Source: Pseudeuparius sepicola
Lineage: Eukaryota > Arthropoda > Insecta > Coleoptera > Anthribidae
Reading direction: 5' to 3'
NCBI GenBank assembly: GCA_963920635.1
Contig: OY987303.1
Coordinates: forward strand, 48,669,223 to 48,733,222
DNA length: 64,000 bases
Shown: positions 24,481-37,151 of the stretch, in pieces
Numbering within the stretch: the first letter of the stretch is position 1
Layout: every line of letters starts with the position of its first letter
The notes under the pieces: generated by a model
Database searches by the model: none
Seen by the model: only the letters and a program-made list of their open reading frames with translations
Told to the model about the DNA's origin: nothing
Position numbers and translations under genes: made by a program

Positions 24481-25747
24481 TAACTATTCTTATAAACCTA
24501 AAAATGTACTACAATTAAAATAATTAGGTACTATCAAGAAATCTGAAGCTTATATTACTCCCATTAATTATTGTTTAATTAGGCACATTATATGTTTTAT
24601 AATTGCTTTTAGTGTTTGTTTTCCCTGCTTAAATTTCTGTATTTGCATGGTGTTTAACATTCAAAATAACATGCTATTACGAGAGCTGCGTGGGGATAAC
24701 TGCTGTTCTTGCAATATTATTTTCAGGCGTCATCATCAACATGAGTTTCATAAGTACCTCTGGTCACGGAATAGGTATCATAGGGAATTTGATATCAAAG
24801 TTTGCATAATTTTAGTAGTTTCTGCCGGAATTAGTTTTATTGATATACATCGCGATGACTTTTAGAAAAATATTATATTATGTGGCTTAGTCTTAAACTT
24901 AAACAAAGATGTAAAATATAAATATGTCGGTTATAATTATTTTTCTTGCAGGTACGACAACTAGCTGTAATTTGTGTCCCACGTTGGTAAGTACGGACTT
25001 AGATTTTCGCAAGACGGATTATAGCAAGTTTGGGAAACTTTAACTTGAACGTGTATACAATAATGTACATGGGTATTTGACAAAACATCGTAAGCAGCAA
25101 GATTCATATTGTACAGAAATCAACTTTGCTTAATAACTGAAATTTTTTTTTAACATAATGTGTACCAAATCTTGCAAGCTATAGGTAATTTGACATCTAC
25201 TCATGGGCTATGGAGGTGAATTCTGGCGTATACGTTAGGATTGCGTCCTTTCACGTGCACGTTTGGCGTTAACAAAAACATGTCATGTCATATGAAATGT
25301 CAATGTTTTACAAATAAAGACGAAGTAGGCAGAAATTACTACGAAAACACCAAATGGTGACTTACAAGCGCAATTAGCATGTTGCAAATAACTGGAAGAA
25401 GGATATTAAATATTAAGGTTGCAGAATTTAGTAAAGGACTATCTTCGTTTACGTATTGTGATCACTTCATCTCTCTATTAACATTGGTAGAGACTGAATA
25501 AGAAATGACTATTTACACTAAAAAATCAAAAACTAGACTTACGTTTTATATTCGTCGTTACAGCAGAAGGCTGTTTCCCTACAAATTTTATAATTCCAGA
25601 AAACATTATCGAAACGTATTTTTGAAATTTCTGGGAAGATTTATTACAAGTAGATACCGACCTCGGAGCATCTTGGTGGAGGGATGCCAGTAAGTCGTTG
25701 CCTCACTGAAACCGCGGCGGACTTATAAACGCCTAAGCGGGTTTTTA
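24481..25747. other. anonymous AT-rich sequence
   Basis: No supported gene. The short open frames at 24647 and 25505 have no motif. Confidence 0.35.
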
Positions 25748-26215
25748 GCGACGCCACTGTCGTTTTTCACTAGATCCCTATAGATTTTTCTATACCCCTA
25801 CATCTTCTACGAATCTGAATCTCCCAGAAACATGTTTGAGACTTACACACAAAAAATTCAGAACTTCCATGTTTTTTTGTAACGCCACTGTAGTTTGTCA
25901 CTGCACTCCTACAGGTTTACAGGCTTTCTTATACTCCTATAACATCCCTTACGAGTTCCCACAAATATCTTTGAGATTGATTTACACAAAAAATAAGAAT
26001 TTTCTTCTTTGAGATTTTTTTGCGACGGCACTGTCGTTTGCCACTATACCCCTACATATTTTTTCTATGCTTCTACCATCTCCTACGAATCTCCCACAAA
26101 TATGTTTGAGATCGAAATTGATTTACACCAAAAAATTTAGAATTTTCTTATTGTTTTTTTACGACCCCCACTGTCACTGCCACGGCACCCCTACGCCACT
26201 GTTGTTTGTTAAGGA
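25748..26215. repeat. degenerate tandem repeat, period about 137 bp
   Basis: Three diverged units and the start of a fourth begin GCGACGCCACTGTCGTTT-like at about 25748, 25879, 26022 and 26160. Each is followed by CACT(A/G)..CCCCTACA, then CCTACGAATCTCCCA.AAA.ATG and TTTGAGA. The units differ by indels and substitutions. No coding frame is conserved between them. Confidence 0.8.
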
Positions 26216-26366
26216 AGCAGAGGCGATTTGAAAACTATTGATCATTTATCACTTTCATATTAACCTACTACGTAATTGATATAAAACTAAATAAATTTTG
26301 TTGTTTTGTATATCGGTTTAAAATGTTCTAAAACGACGAAAACCAAAGTCGCATCAAAAAAATGTG

Positions 26367-27053
26367 TACCCAGATATATGATAGGTGTAAAAGACAAGTT
26401 GAAACTTGACCTTTGGGGGAACAGCCTTGCTTGATTAGAAACTAATTTGCACTATATTTTTATATTTTAAAAATCAAGCAAGCCTTGACAGGGGCAATTT
26501 ATTCATTTTTCAGTTCAGTAAACTACCTTTTCATTAAGAGATATCGAAAAATTTTATTGGAAAAAGTTGTCGAAAATGAAAATCTAAGTCCCCGTGTCAA
26601 ATTTTGAAACAACCGGCAGCCTTTTTTTCAAATTTCAACTTGATTTTTTTGGAAAAAATCAAAGCATGCCGATTGTTTTAAAATTTAGTACAGGGCCTTA
26701 AATTTGCATTTTGAAAAAAAATTAATATAATTGTTGGATAAATGTACTTGATTTGCGGTTAAAACCACAAAAATTAAAAAAAAAATGTTTTAAAATTTGG
26801 TACGGGGACTTGGATTTGCATTCTGAACAACTTATTATAGCGAAATTTTTCGATATCTCTTAAGGAAAGGGTATATAGTATACTTGAACTGAAAATGACT
26901 AAATTTCCCCTGTCAAGGTCTGCTTGATTTTTAAAATATAAAATTACGGTACAAAGTAGTTTCTGATCAAGCAAGGCTGATCCCTAAATCTCAAGTTTCA
27001 ACTAGATTTTTTTTTGTCTTTTAAACCTATAGTCCATATGGGTCCACCTTGTA
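26367..27053. mobile_element. palindromic fold-back element FB-4
   Basis: GTGTAAAAGAC and AAACTTGACCTTTGGGGGAA near the left end pair with TCTCAAGTTTCAACTAGATT and GTCTTTTAAACCTATAG near the right end. The right tip CCACCTTGTA has no full left counterpart, so the left tip is damaged. AAAAATCAAGCA..CCTTGACAGGGG and its complement show pairing deep into the arms. The block GCCTTGCTTGATTAGAAACT is the diverged equivalent of one in the elements at 2249 and 43626. No coding capacity. Confidence 0.75.
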
Positions 27054-27173
27054 TAATATGTAATATTGCTTAAAATAAAACGATTCAGATTGCTTTTGGA
27101 CAAAAACGCCCGATGCTGGGTGGAAATGCTATGACAACATTTATTATTATTTAGTTTGTAGCCAACGAAATTG

Positions 27174-27834
27174 GTATAGTATTTCTAAACTCACTTGGAA
27201 CAGCATAAAAACCTGTGAATTTTATACGGGTGATTTCGGCTGATAAGTCTGGTATTTTTACCAGTAGCAGAGCGTGGTAAAAGCTATGGAATAGATCGCG
27301 CCTCGTATATCACTGTGTTCCAAGTGAGTTCGTTTATATTTTACCAGGGTACCTCGAGAACAGGCTCTTCCTGCAATGAAATACGAGTCGAAACACTTTT
27401 TTAACCATATTGGACCGCACCTGGTATTATAAGTAAAAGGAGATGAAGGAGACAGAGACGATAGATATTGTAGTAAAAACAATTGACTGCATGCTCGCCT
27501 AATATAATATATCACCAATACTTGCATGGGCTACACTGTACAGCGAAATGCGTTGGACAGGCGTGCGATAATTTCACAGATTTTAGGATATACTTGCGTA
27601 AATAGTTGTAATCGATGTGGCTTTTTAGAGACCTTTTGACAATATTGTATGGTGCATTAACCTTTACGTTGTGTTTGACGACAACCTTAAAAAACCGTTA
27701 AAAGTGAAATATTATGTTGCTTTTAGAATATGTATATCTTTAAAAAACTGCGTGACGCTTATGTCCTATATTGAGTTTTTTTTATGCAATTAGCGTTTTT
27801 TATGCTGTTTCAAGTGACTTTAAAAATACTATAC
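27174..27834. mobile_element. 661-bp TIR element
   Basis: GTATAGTATTT.TAAA.TCACTTG then AACAGCATAAAAA at the left is matched inverted at the right end (27796-27834) with three mismatches over about 38 bp. The inner sequence repeats the tip again in inverted form at 27319-27332 (TGTTCCAAGTGAGT). No transposase coding. A related single end is at about 11706. Confidence 0.8.
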
Positions 27835-28905
27835 ATAATCCTTATTGGAGGGCATTGTTTACATTTTTATTCAGATGGGTGGAAAGGGGCGAATTGGAAA
27901 ATAGCAAATGATATGTCATTTTAAGGGAAAGGAATTCAATTTTGGCAGTACTTTGCAAAAACAAAGCTACTGAATATAAGTCGGGGATAAAAATTTAAAA
28001 AGTGAAGATTTGTGCAATATTAGAGTTTACTCTGAAATAATGGATTTAAAAAGAGGTGTGGAAATTTAGCAGCGGTTTTTTGAAATTCTAATACCCGCTT
28101 CCAATTTTAAACGTATAATCATTACGATAACTAGATAATAAGTCTGTTTGAAAATTCCTGTTTTATAATTTTCTCATTGGATAATTAGGTATCGACGTCT
28201 ACGACTGAAATGTGGATTCAATTCTACCCAATCTATATTTTCCACTAGGTGAGTCTTTTCCCGTAGATACGTGTACGTTGTACTAAGGACACCTTCCGAA
28301 AATCAAGTTTATGCAGCCGCCTATAAACTTGAACATTAAGCAAGAATTTAAAGTAGCATAAGCTACGTCGGCAGAAGCAAATCACAAAAAAGGGGTTCTA
28401 CCTTTAGCCTGTGCTTCCTCTCAACATTTTGGAACCCCCTTTTAGGGTATGTGAACCCATCTTTTCGGATGGACGTTCTTTAAACGACGTATTAGGGCTA
28501 GAAAATGGCGAAGAATCCACAACAGCACCTGGGAATTTAAATGTCTAAAATGTCTAAAGAATAGGGTAAACTAGCTCATCTTTCTTATGACAAAGTGCAG
28601 TGCAGGTGTATATTGGACTGCATAGACAAGACCAAAGGACTCCCAACCTGGTTTTGTGGCTTTTAAGCTTTTCTGACCTAGCCTTCCCGAAAAAAAAAAG
28701 GAAATAGGAGACGTCAGGAGCCACAGAGATCGTAAGTGACAGAGACCTATATATACATGTTCGCCGCGTCAAAACTCAAAACCCAAGTAAAAACCCAAAC
28801 CGCCAGAAAATTTTGTCGATTCTTATCTTTGTTGAAGTTGGTCAACATAATACCACCTTGATCAACTTATAAAAATGGCAAATGCTTGCCCAATCGATAA
28901 ACCTT
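27835..28905. other. anonymous sequence
   Basis: No supported gene or repeat identified. Confidence 0.35.
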
Positions 28906-29130
28906 CCCACCTTAATCTGTCAAACAACCAGTTTCCTGCCAAGTCTCGTGTCCAAGTTTTCTCCCGATGCCGGATCGATATGCAGATCCGATGCCATCGC
29001 TGCACACCGAAACCGAAACAAATAACGGAAATTTTTATTCCGGGGTGCCTCCGCAGGAACACTCCGGATAGGGGCAGGGGAAATGGGTATATAAATGACG
29101 AAATCTGCTTAGGCAATCGAGTTTCTGCGG
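28906..29130 (+). repeat. GC-richer dispersed repeat, copy 1
   Basis: Shares CGGATCGATATG, a GATGCC..CGCTGCACA word and GAAACAAATAACGGAAAT with copies at 30723-30915 and 31337-31540. Downstream is GGGTATATAAATGACG at 29084-29099, a good TATA-like string. The three copies are the most CpG-rich sequences in this part of the window. Function unknown: possibly a duplicated regulatory segment or part of an old element. Confidence 0.7.
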
Positions 29131-29854
29131 TCCCGGATCGCTGACGCTGCCTCGGGGCGAGAGGAAAAATAGCTATAAATTTCCGATGCCGGGGGAATAA
29201 GGAAGTCGCGCAGGGGTAGTAGATTAATGTATCACAACCGGACAGAATAGGAAAGAGGCAAGTCCATTATATAATAAATTAAAAATAGACAACGGTTATT
29301 TAAATGTCATTATCAATGTAGGTAGATATCTCCGTTAAAAATAATATTTTCCCTTCTTGTACCTTGCCAAACTATGTTAAGTCCAAAAACTTAGTTTTGA
29401 GATAATTGAAGAAATTACAATAATGGGTAGGTATACTATAGTAAGGGCAGAATGTAAAGGCGAAGTCGGCAATAAATCATCAAAGAGAGAGCGCTATATC
29501 TATTGCTTTACTTCCACTCGAACAATTACACTCATGTCTCCTCCCACAATTTGTATTCGACGTACGTCTGAAAGTTCGCTAAGCACCTTTCATGAAAGGA
29601 AGCGAGATAGAAAACCTAGTCTTGTATTACTAGTTAATTGTTTAAGGCAGGCAGGGTCGGCCTAGAATAAATTATTGCTTTACTACCTGATGTGAACGGA
29701 CGGATTAAAAATTTGTACTTAGGTGCCTGTTGTAATTTCATTTGTAATTTTTGAAGATTAATTCGGTAATTTAGACTGGCAATTAAAAGATAATGATACT
29801 GAAATTCAAAGTAGGTATTTAAATAATTATTGTAATGGTTAGGCAACAAATATA

Positions 29855-30080
29855 TATACACTTCCCCCAAAAATTAACGCACCACCAAAAAGTACCCAAA
29901 AGTTTAAAGTAAATTTTTGTCAAAACCAATAGTCCGATTTGGACGAATTTTTTTTTTGTCTCTTCCAGAACGTTGGTGTACTAACTGTATTTGCATAGAA
30001 ACCTCTTTTTTATAAATACCGGGTGTCTCAAACTTTTGGGTATTTTTTGGTGGTGCGTTAATTTTTGGGGCAAGTGTATA
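29855..30080. mobile_element. 226-bp Tc1-type miniature element
   Basis: TATACACTT.CCCCAAAAATTAACGCACCACC at the left (written here with one variable base) is repeated inverted at 30030-30080. The TIRs are about 50 bp with two mismatches, and TA dinucleotides flank the element. No coding capacity. The TACACTT start is typical of Tc1 relatives. Confidence 0.88.
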
Positions 30081-30260
30081 TTTATATTTTTAGTTACAAA
30101 TTAAATATCAACATAAAATAAACTTTACATTGTCAGAAGTCAGTATATACATAATAAATAAATAATAATAATATACATTTAATTCGTTATGAATTTTAGT
30201 CAGAATATAAAATAGTATCATCCGAATATGAATTGTCATTTAAATTAATAATAATTGGGT

Positions 30261-30698
30261 CTATGTCAACGTCCAATATCTTTTCTTTTTCCCAACAATC
30301 CTTAATATAATAACGTTCTCGGTGTGCTTTATACAACTGGACCAGTTTTCTTTAATGACTTCCTGAAGAGCTTCTTTCCAAATAGACATTACCGTGTTAT
30401 CATCATGCATTGCCTCAGATACAATTTTCTTATTAAAAAAAGTTTTGCATTGGACCCATATCAATTCTATTGCATTAAATATACAATGATATGGGGAAAG
30501 CCTCAACACTTGATGTCCCATTTTATTAATTATATTGTCGGACGCATAAGGCAACTTGTATTTATAATTTTTAACGATCTGGAGCAACTCACATTTAAGG
30601 GAATTTTCAGGAAAATAATTTTTATTTCGAAGCCAGTTAATTATTTCTTCTTTTTTCTCGCCACTAATATTTAAAGTCGTATTTTTTGATGAGGCCAT
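30261..30698 (-). pseudogene. transposase C-terminal fragment (IS630/Tc1-mariner, insect type)
   Basis: 145 codons beginning MASSKNTTLNISGEKKEEII. The sequence KNYFPENSLKCELLQIVKNY, then the block HQVLRLSPYHCIFNAIELIW, then ENWSSCIKHTENVI, is the C-terminal third of a DDE_3-type transposase common in insects. The E of AIELIW is the expected third catalytic residue. The N-terminal two thirds, with the first two Asp residues, are absent. Just upstream the sequence changes into repeat copy 2 at about 30723, so the fragment is truncated. The Met start is internal to the original protein. Confidence 0.85.
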
Positions 30699-30722
30699 AA
30701 AACAAAAACAAAATTTTCTCCA

Positions 30723-30915
30723 ATAAATTCAGGCACGTTCGGCCACGTACCGAATTGGAAACCAAGTCACGTGTGACCGACCAAATGCTTGACAAGTTTT
30801 TCCTCTAAAGCCGGATCGATATGGATATGCCGTCGGAGCACAACAAAAGGCGAAACAAATAACGGGAATTTTTATTCGTCTGCAGGAACATTGCGGATAA
30901 AGGCCGGAAAGATGA
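30723..30915 (+). repeat. GC-richer dispersed repeat, copy 2
   Basis: Matches copy 3 from TTCGGCCACGTACC through AAGTCACGTGT, GCCGGATCGATATGGATATG and GAAACAAATAACGGGAAT. Its left edge abuts the transposase fragment. Confidence 0.72.
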
Positions 30916-31336
30916 CAAAAAAAACTTTAAAATTTAAAAACAATTTAAAATTAGTTTTAATCGTCTTTATTTTATTGTTACAGCGGAAAAATGTTTCTCC
31001 AAAAATTTAAAAATTGCAGAAATAAATATTGAGTATACTTCTCAATATTTCGATATTCCAGATTTCTGGAAATGTTAAATGCCAAAAATTACAACGTGAC
31101 TGCTTTTACGTCACTCATTTTTATCTTTGTTCAAGTACAAACTGCTTTCAAAGTCAAATTTTAACACTATATGTGAGTTTATCAGTACTGGAGTTTACAA
31201 TCCTGGCCAGTATTATAGAAATCTCTTCTGTTTGACTAAAAAATAGCGAGAAATATTCTTGCAAACAAAAATATTTTAGAAGGTCCTCCCAGAATTTTTG
31301 AATATTGATAAGCTCATAAAACAAAAAAATCTTCGA

Positions 31337-31540
31337 CAACCGATAAATTCTAACACCTTCGGCCACGTACCTGGTTCGCAGCCAAGTCACGTGTACCAAA
31401 ACAAACACTTATCAAGTTTTCCTCGGAAGCCAGATCGATATGCAGATGCCGTCGCTGCACAACAAAAGCGGAAACAAATAACGGAAATTTTTATGAGGGC
31501 GCTCCCTTCGCCCAAATACTCCAGATAGTAGCAGAGAATT
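31337..31540 (+). repeat. GC-richer dispersed repeat, copy 3
   Basis: Begins GATAAATTCTAACACCTTCG. It carries the same CACGTG site, AGATCGATATGCAGATGCCG and GAAACAAATAACGGAAATTT. CTATATATAAG follows at about 31556, at the place where copy 1 has its TATA-like string. Confidence 0.72.
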
Positions 31541-31584
31541 TAGTTGGCAGTGTTACTATATATAAGTAAAGTAGACTGGAATAA

Positions 31585-32668
31585 ATGTTTTTATTCAAAA
31601 TGTGTAATAGCGTTTACAAGATGCCTTTTGGGTCACATATGTATACCTTAAAATCTGGAGAAGATAGGAGAATCCTTTGCGGTGCCCGGTTTTCAATAAA
31701 ATACAAAAAAATATATATTTTTATATTTATTTTCTTGTATTTATATTCTTATATATGTTTTCATATGTTTAATAGTGCAAAAAAGTTGATTTCTGGATCT
31801 CATATCAAACCCTCAAAATCTGGTGAATTTATGAGTTTCCTTCCAACTTACCGAAGCCTTTCTTATAAACGAGTCATTTTTGTACAAACTACAACTATCC
31901 TATATGCTCCGCTACTGCCTTCTACGTCATCAATAATAACCGGTGTAGCACCCACCCTGTTATATGTTAGTGGTCTACAAGTTAACTTCTTTTTGTAATG
32001 GGTCTAAGGATTTAACGGAAACACAGAAATAGAGTAATAAGTATATTGAGAATTAAATATGACAATATAATACAAAACAGTACCAAGTATATTAACAGGC
32101 GCAAATTTGTGGCATTAAAACGATAAAAATAAAAAGACATAAATTCCTGAAATCAAGTCACGTCAAATACCAAAAATATTTTAAGTTTCAATAAAATTTT
32201 CCAACTCAACAATATCCAAATAACTTACCAAAAATAATTTAAGTCCCAATAAAAGTTACCAAATTTAAATAAAATGGCAGATTAGACACGAAGAAAACAA
32301 ACAAAGAAAAACAAAGATTCTTACTTTTGGTCAGGCCACACTTAGCAAGTGATGCTTATGCGGTTAGGTTCTTATTTTCTCGAAGCTCTCAGGCAGGGAT
32401 TTTCTCTACGAACGGTTTGTTCAGAACTCTGTATTAAGAAAGGAAACAGATAATTTAAAATAGCTCCTCAGCTAATTCAAAAACAAAATATGCCAAGAGT
32501 TGCATTACATATTATTTTTATCAAATTTTAGGCAGTGCGGGGCAGTGGAAGTTTTTATTTGTTATCGTCCATTTTTTGAGGCATAATATAAAACCCCGAT
32601 AGCTATCTTTTCCTCACTATTACAATATGATATTCAAAAAATTTTTTCGTCATTTTCGTTCTACCTTA
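31585..32668. other. anonymous sequence with two small direct repeats
   Basis: A 137-codon frame (31585-31998) contains two similar halves, around KMPFGSHMYTLKSGE and KLISGSHIKPSKSGE, but no known domain; probably a decayed duplication. A second direct repeat (CCAAAAATA.TTTAAGT..CAATAAAA) lies at about 32171 and 32228. Confidence 0.4.
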
Positions 32669-32670
32669 AT

Positions 32671-33155
32671 ATACAGTGTCCGACAGAAAGTACGCACCAT
32701 ATGGGATTTTTTAAATTTGAATTAATCATAAAATTGTATTCTTGATAAAAGTTTGTGCATTTCCGCAAGCTCAAAACGCAGTTTTTAAAATTTGAATATC
32801 TCATTTCGTATACGGGGGAGGTTTGAAAATGTGAAAATGGCTCAAGAGTAAAGTACCCTTATTTTAAATGTTAGAGAAAACATGTATTATGAAAAGTTGT
32901 TCATAATTAAAAGTCAGTGAAGTTTTAAGTTTCTATTCCATAAAACACCTTTTCGGCATTTTTTATAATTAACCTCTATAGAAAATAAAAACACTTTATT
33001 TAATATACCAGTTCCACTTCAGAGGATTTATCACCCTTTATAAACGTGAGTGCCATAAAAATTAATTTGTTTGAACAATATTTATGGCTCCTGCAAAATA
33101 TAAACGAAAAAATACTAATTTTTTTTTAGTGCAAACTTTCTGCCGGTCACTGTAT
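32671..33155. mobile_element. 485-bp miniature TIR element
   Basis: ATACAGTGTCCGACAGAAAG at the left pairs with CTTTCTGCCGGTCACTGTAT at the right with three mismatches. TA lies at both ends and there is no coding. This looks like a Tc1/mariner-type non-autonomous element. Confidence 0.82.
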
Positions 33156-33539
33156 ATTTATTGATACCAATAATTCGCCATTCTTATTTGAAAACGTATA
33201 TTTGAAGTATAATTTTCCTTATGTATAGTTCACACTATCGTACTGTCGTTATGGCACATTTTTAACCGATTTTCTTTGAAAACATTTTAGGAACTTACTA
33301 AGAAAAATAGTTGCAACTCTGCACTGGCAAAATTGATGAATTTTAAATCTGTCTTGTAGTGATGCTACATTTCTACTGGTTGCAAATTGTGCTGTCGCAT
33401 TTCTATTGGTTGTAAACTTGTACCATAATAAAAAATCTGTTTCATAATGAAACTCATTATAGAGATTCTATATCTGGCAATGACCATATGTGGCGGCAGG
33501 AAGTTTCCGCTGCAGAAGTCCTATAAAGCTAATCGGGCA

Positions 33540-33800
33540 ACAAAACTGCGATAATTGAATTTGCCAACTACAATTAATCCGTCCGAAGAGCAAACGTAGA
33601 CGAAATGTGTTCCATTTTGAATGTTCAACGATAATCGGGGTATCGAGCCAGTGGAGATGTAGGTATCCTGCGGACATTGCCTGGCAGTTAACTTAGTAAT
33701 AGTTTAATTTTGAGGCTTCAGCTTCGGAACGCACATGTTGGCGCGACGTTGACTTGGCCGTGGAACAAGTGATTACGAAAATCTAGTTGTGGTAACCATA
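33540..33800. repeat. diverged dispersed segment, copy 1
   Basis: Collinear with 42230-42520. The best-kept block is ATTGCCTGGCAGTTAACTTA (33676-33695; 42377-42396), followed by ATAGTTTAATTT and GGCTTCAGC. Flanking parts are only about 65-75 percent alike by eye. The block is kept better than its flanks, so either a protein-binding function or simple chance in an old repeat is possible. Confidence 0.65.
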
Positions 33801-35507
33801 GTGGTACGCGGAAGAGTAGGTACAACTGATTGACTAAACTCAAATATATATCATAAATATTAAAATCTAATGGAATTTATTCCCAAAATTTCCTTCCCCC
33901 TCCCCCGTAAATACACTTACACTACATACTTGCCAGCACGCCCTAAGGCGTAAGTGAAATGTTTGAGGTGCCCTGTTACTTTGGTTGCTAGCTGCGAAAG
34001 TGGTTGCTAGGTACAAAAAGTATTGCCTAGCAATCATTACGCAGCAAGGACCTCAAATCCATTATTAAATTATATATAGCAACACAAATCTTCCGTCAAT
34101 TTTAATAGGTTTCACAACGACCGTTTTATAAACTGGTTTTGACCAGAAATAACACGAACTATCCGAAAGAAAAATTAAAAATATCAATGTTTTCTCAGTG
34201 TTCAGGAATAATAAGGCCAGGGGAGAATAACCCCGAAGTTCAACATTCTCTTTATAGTTTAGCATAATGTATTTATTGGCAAATATCTAACACAGTTCCT
34301 TTGCGGTGCAAGTTTCATTAATTAGGTTAGTACTGATTAAGCATATTATTGCTTACTTGTAATTTGTAAATGTATAAATAGTTAAAAAGTTATTTCCGTC
34401 TACCATGCCCCGATGCCCCCATGAACCTGAGAAGATCACAGAGTGTCAAATAAATGCGGCTTAATAGACGAAAACTCACAAGCACCTCTGCTGCATATTT
34501 ATCACCAATTATCATTTTTACTAATTGAACAATGGTTATTATGAAGATTATTACTCGCAATCTACTCCATAGTTTAATTCAAAGTACCTATAATATGAAA
34601 TTGTTGGTAGCAGGAAAAATTTAATATATTACTCGATGCTCTTTTTTGGGCTCGGGGGTAATTTTAAGGACCGAGGCAACGCCCAATCTCCTTAAATTCT
34701 ATACTTAATTTTTCCGCATTTTCGCCTATTCCCTCAATTTTCCGTGTTCCTAAAATCGCAGGTAATAGAACACTCAGCCTCAGTGTGATCGTCGCGCCCT
34801 GAGGATGTCCCGTGGAATCGAGGACGAAAGATTTTTGGAACGAAAAGTTGCGCTGACGCAATATTCATGAGGAAGAAACTCAAATTTATCATATTCTTCA
34901 AGTGGAAGTTTCGAACCAAGATTATAAATTCTACTTTTAAATTTTTTTTATACCTATTACAAAAAGAAAAGTTAACGGCTTTATGGGACTACAAATTTTC
35001 AGCACCTGGTAATAATATCATATCAGCATCCAAAATAGAATGGATGTGCAGGTCTTTCATATTTTTGAATCGTTCTAAAAGGTAGACTACGACAGTTGTT
35101 TCCCTTTATTAGGTTCATCAATAAACCCTCTAGAATGACTCAAACAGAAATGGTATAGCTGTTTAAGTGAACTTGCCCTTTGAGGTGAAAACCTACCAGT
35201 ACCATATTTAGTCCCATAAAATCCCTAACTTTTATTTTTACAAAGTCTATTGGAGAGGTAAAATTTTATCATTTTTTAGTATTTTAAGAGAGTGGAATTG
35301 GAGTGATTTTATTTTGACAGTATTGATATTTTTACAGAAGTTGTTAAAATCACTGGCTTGGCATTCCATCCAATAATAGCATCTTTAGTATTTTGAAGAA
35401 GTAATACCTCTAAAGTTGTTAAATCAGGTTTAAATGAACACGTTTGTACTGTTTTCTAACCTACTCAAAGATTTGGCAGGTACATATTAGGTTTCGGTAT
35501 TATAATT
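33801..35507. other. anonymous sequence
   Basis: No supported gene. Short open frames on both strands around 34065-35085 have no motif. Confidence 0.35.
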
Positions 35508-36095
35508 ACAATAAGGATGTAAGATTAGCGAGTGTAAATGTAATAATTACAAGAAAAGGTGATAATGGGCAAACACTCAAAGTTAACAAAAAGAAAAAAC
35601 TATAAGTAACCGCATACACGTGTTTCATGCTATTTGATAATCATCAGTACGGTGTAACATTAACCAAATCAAAAGATAGGCACGATTTGGGAAGCAACAA
35701 ATGAAGTCCAGGCAGGAGCCAACAGCACATTTGCAGCTTCAGTCAGCACATCCCCTATTTCGGGGCTTGTACTAACATCGCCACGGAGGCTGCTAAAGCG
35801 ACCTGCGTGGAAATCTTCATCACCCAAGATACAATGACAATAAGGATGTAAGATTAGCGAGTGTAAATGTAATAATTACAAGAAAAGGTGATAATGGGCA
35901 AACACTCAAAGTTAACAAAAAGAAAAAACTATAAGTAACCGCATACACGTGTTTCATGCTATTTGGCAATCATCAGTACGGTGTAACATTAACCAAATCA
36001 AAAGATAGGCACGATTTGGGAAGCAACAAATGAAATCCAGGCAGGAGCCAACAGCACATTTGCAGCTTCAGTCAGCACATCCCCTATTTTGGGGA
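35508..36095. repeat. tandem repeat, period 329 bp, about 1.8 units
   Basis: ACAATAAGGATGTAAGATTA starts at 35508 and again at 35837. The copies are nearly identical through CAGTCAGCACATCCCCTATTT; the second copy then stops. Between the units lies CATCGCCACGGAGGCTGCTA through CACCCAAGATACAA, which also appears in the linker of the 1194-bp array downstream. Confidence 0.9.
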
Positions 36096-36988
36096 TATAA
36101 ATATATAATAAATAAATATAATAATATCCCAAACAATTTTTTTGTGAGGCTCATCTGTAAAACGCCTATTATTTTGCTGCATCGTGAGGGTGGGGTGTGA
36201 AATTTGTTGTAATACCTAATTTGTAATTTGTTGTGCTTATAATTCATCGATTATAAGCACAAGATTATCAACATTGCGGTGTGGAAGTTATGCACTTGTT
36301 TTTTGAATGTTAATGATGAAATCAAACCTTAGTAATATTCTAAAAGCAGAGTTTAGTCTCCCGACACGATCATAGCAATTATGACAAAAAGTTGTACACT
36401 TCTTTAATACTTTAGTTATGTATTTTTAAAATGGGACTAAGTTCAGAAGATGGTCCCCAAATAAAAAGCAAGTTAATATATACAACATTTAATGAGTAAC
36501 TTTTGCATGTATTGTTGACAAGATTAGTGGAAAATTATTTAGCTTTTTACAAAAATTATCTGATCAAAAGTTAGTTAAAGATAATCTCAAAGACGTAGAC
36601 GTAAAGTTCTTTACAATCTTGGAATAGTGGAAAATACCACTATCGATAGGGATACCATCACTTTGTAGTAGTATGGTGACTGCTAAGCCACCCATTTGAT
36701 GTGCACCAACTTCCACGCATTCCACGGCTAATTCACATCGGAAGCAAGGTCGTGAGCAACTAGGTGGATTCGGGAATGTGCTGGTAGCTTGTCAAACCCG
36801 GGCGCCTGACACTTCAAGAAAATTCGTAATTAATTATCAAAAATTAACTTTTACAACATGAGGATATGTTGGGCTTCTTTTCTAAAAATCGTTAATTCTA
36901 AATGATATCAAAACGAATACAATAAATACTAAAGCGACCCGGCAGGGCTACGGTACTCCACGAACAGTCGATTCAATATAAAAGACGC
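36096..36988. other. anonymous spacer between two arrays
   Basis: No supported gene. A short palindrome-like TTGTGCTTATAATTCATCGATTATAAGCACAA-type hairpin (arms GTGCTTATAA / TTATAAGCAC) lies at about 36233-36264. Confidence 0.5.
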
Positions 36989-37151
36989 CAACGTATCACG
37001 AAAATAAATCCAGATTACCTGCTAATGAGTCAAAATCGAAACATTATAACCTCAAAAAACTACCAAAAAAGGTTCTGAACAGTCGACCGGTTAACAGCGG
37101 TGGGTATCACAAACAGTACAGCAAACCCAGGAAGTGAGTTATCTTTTCATA

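Noticed and set aside
31585..31998. 137-codon frame as a membrane protein gene
   Set aside because: The hydrophobic stretch comes from an AT-only run (TATATTTTTATATTT). There is no domain and no promoter, and the frame contains an internal duplication of non-coding appearance.
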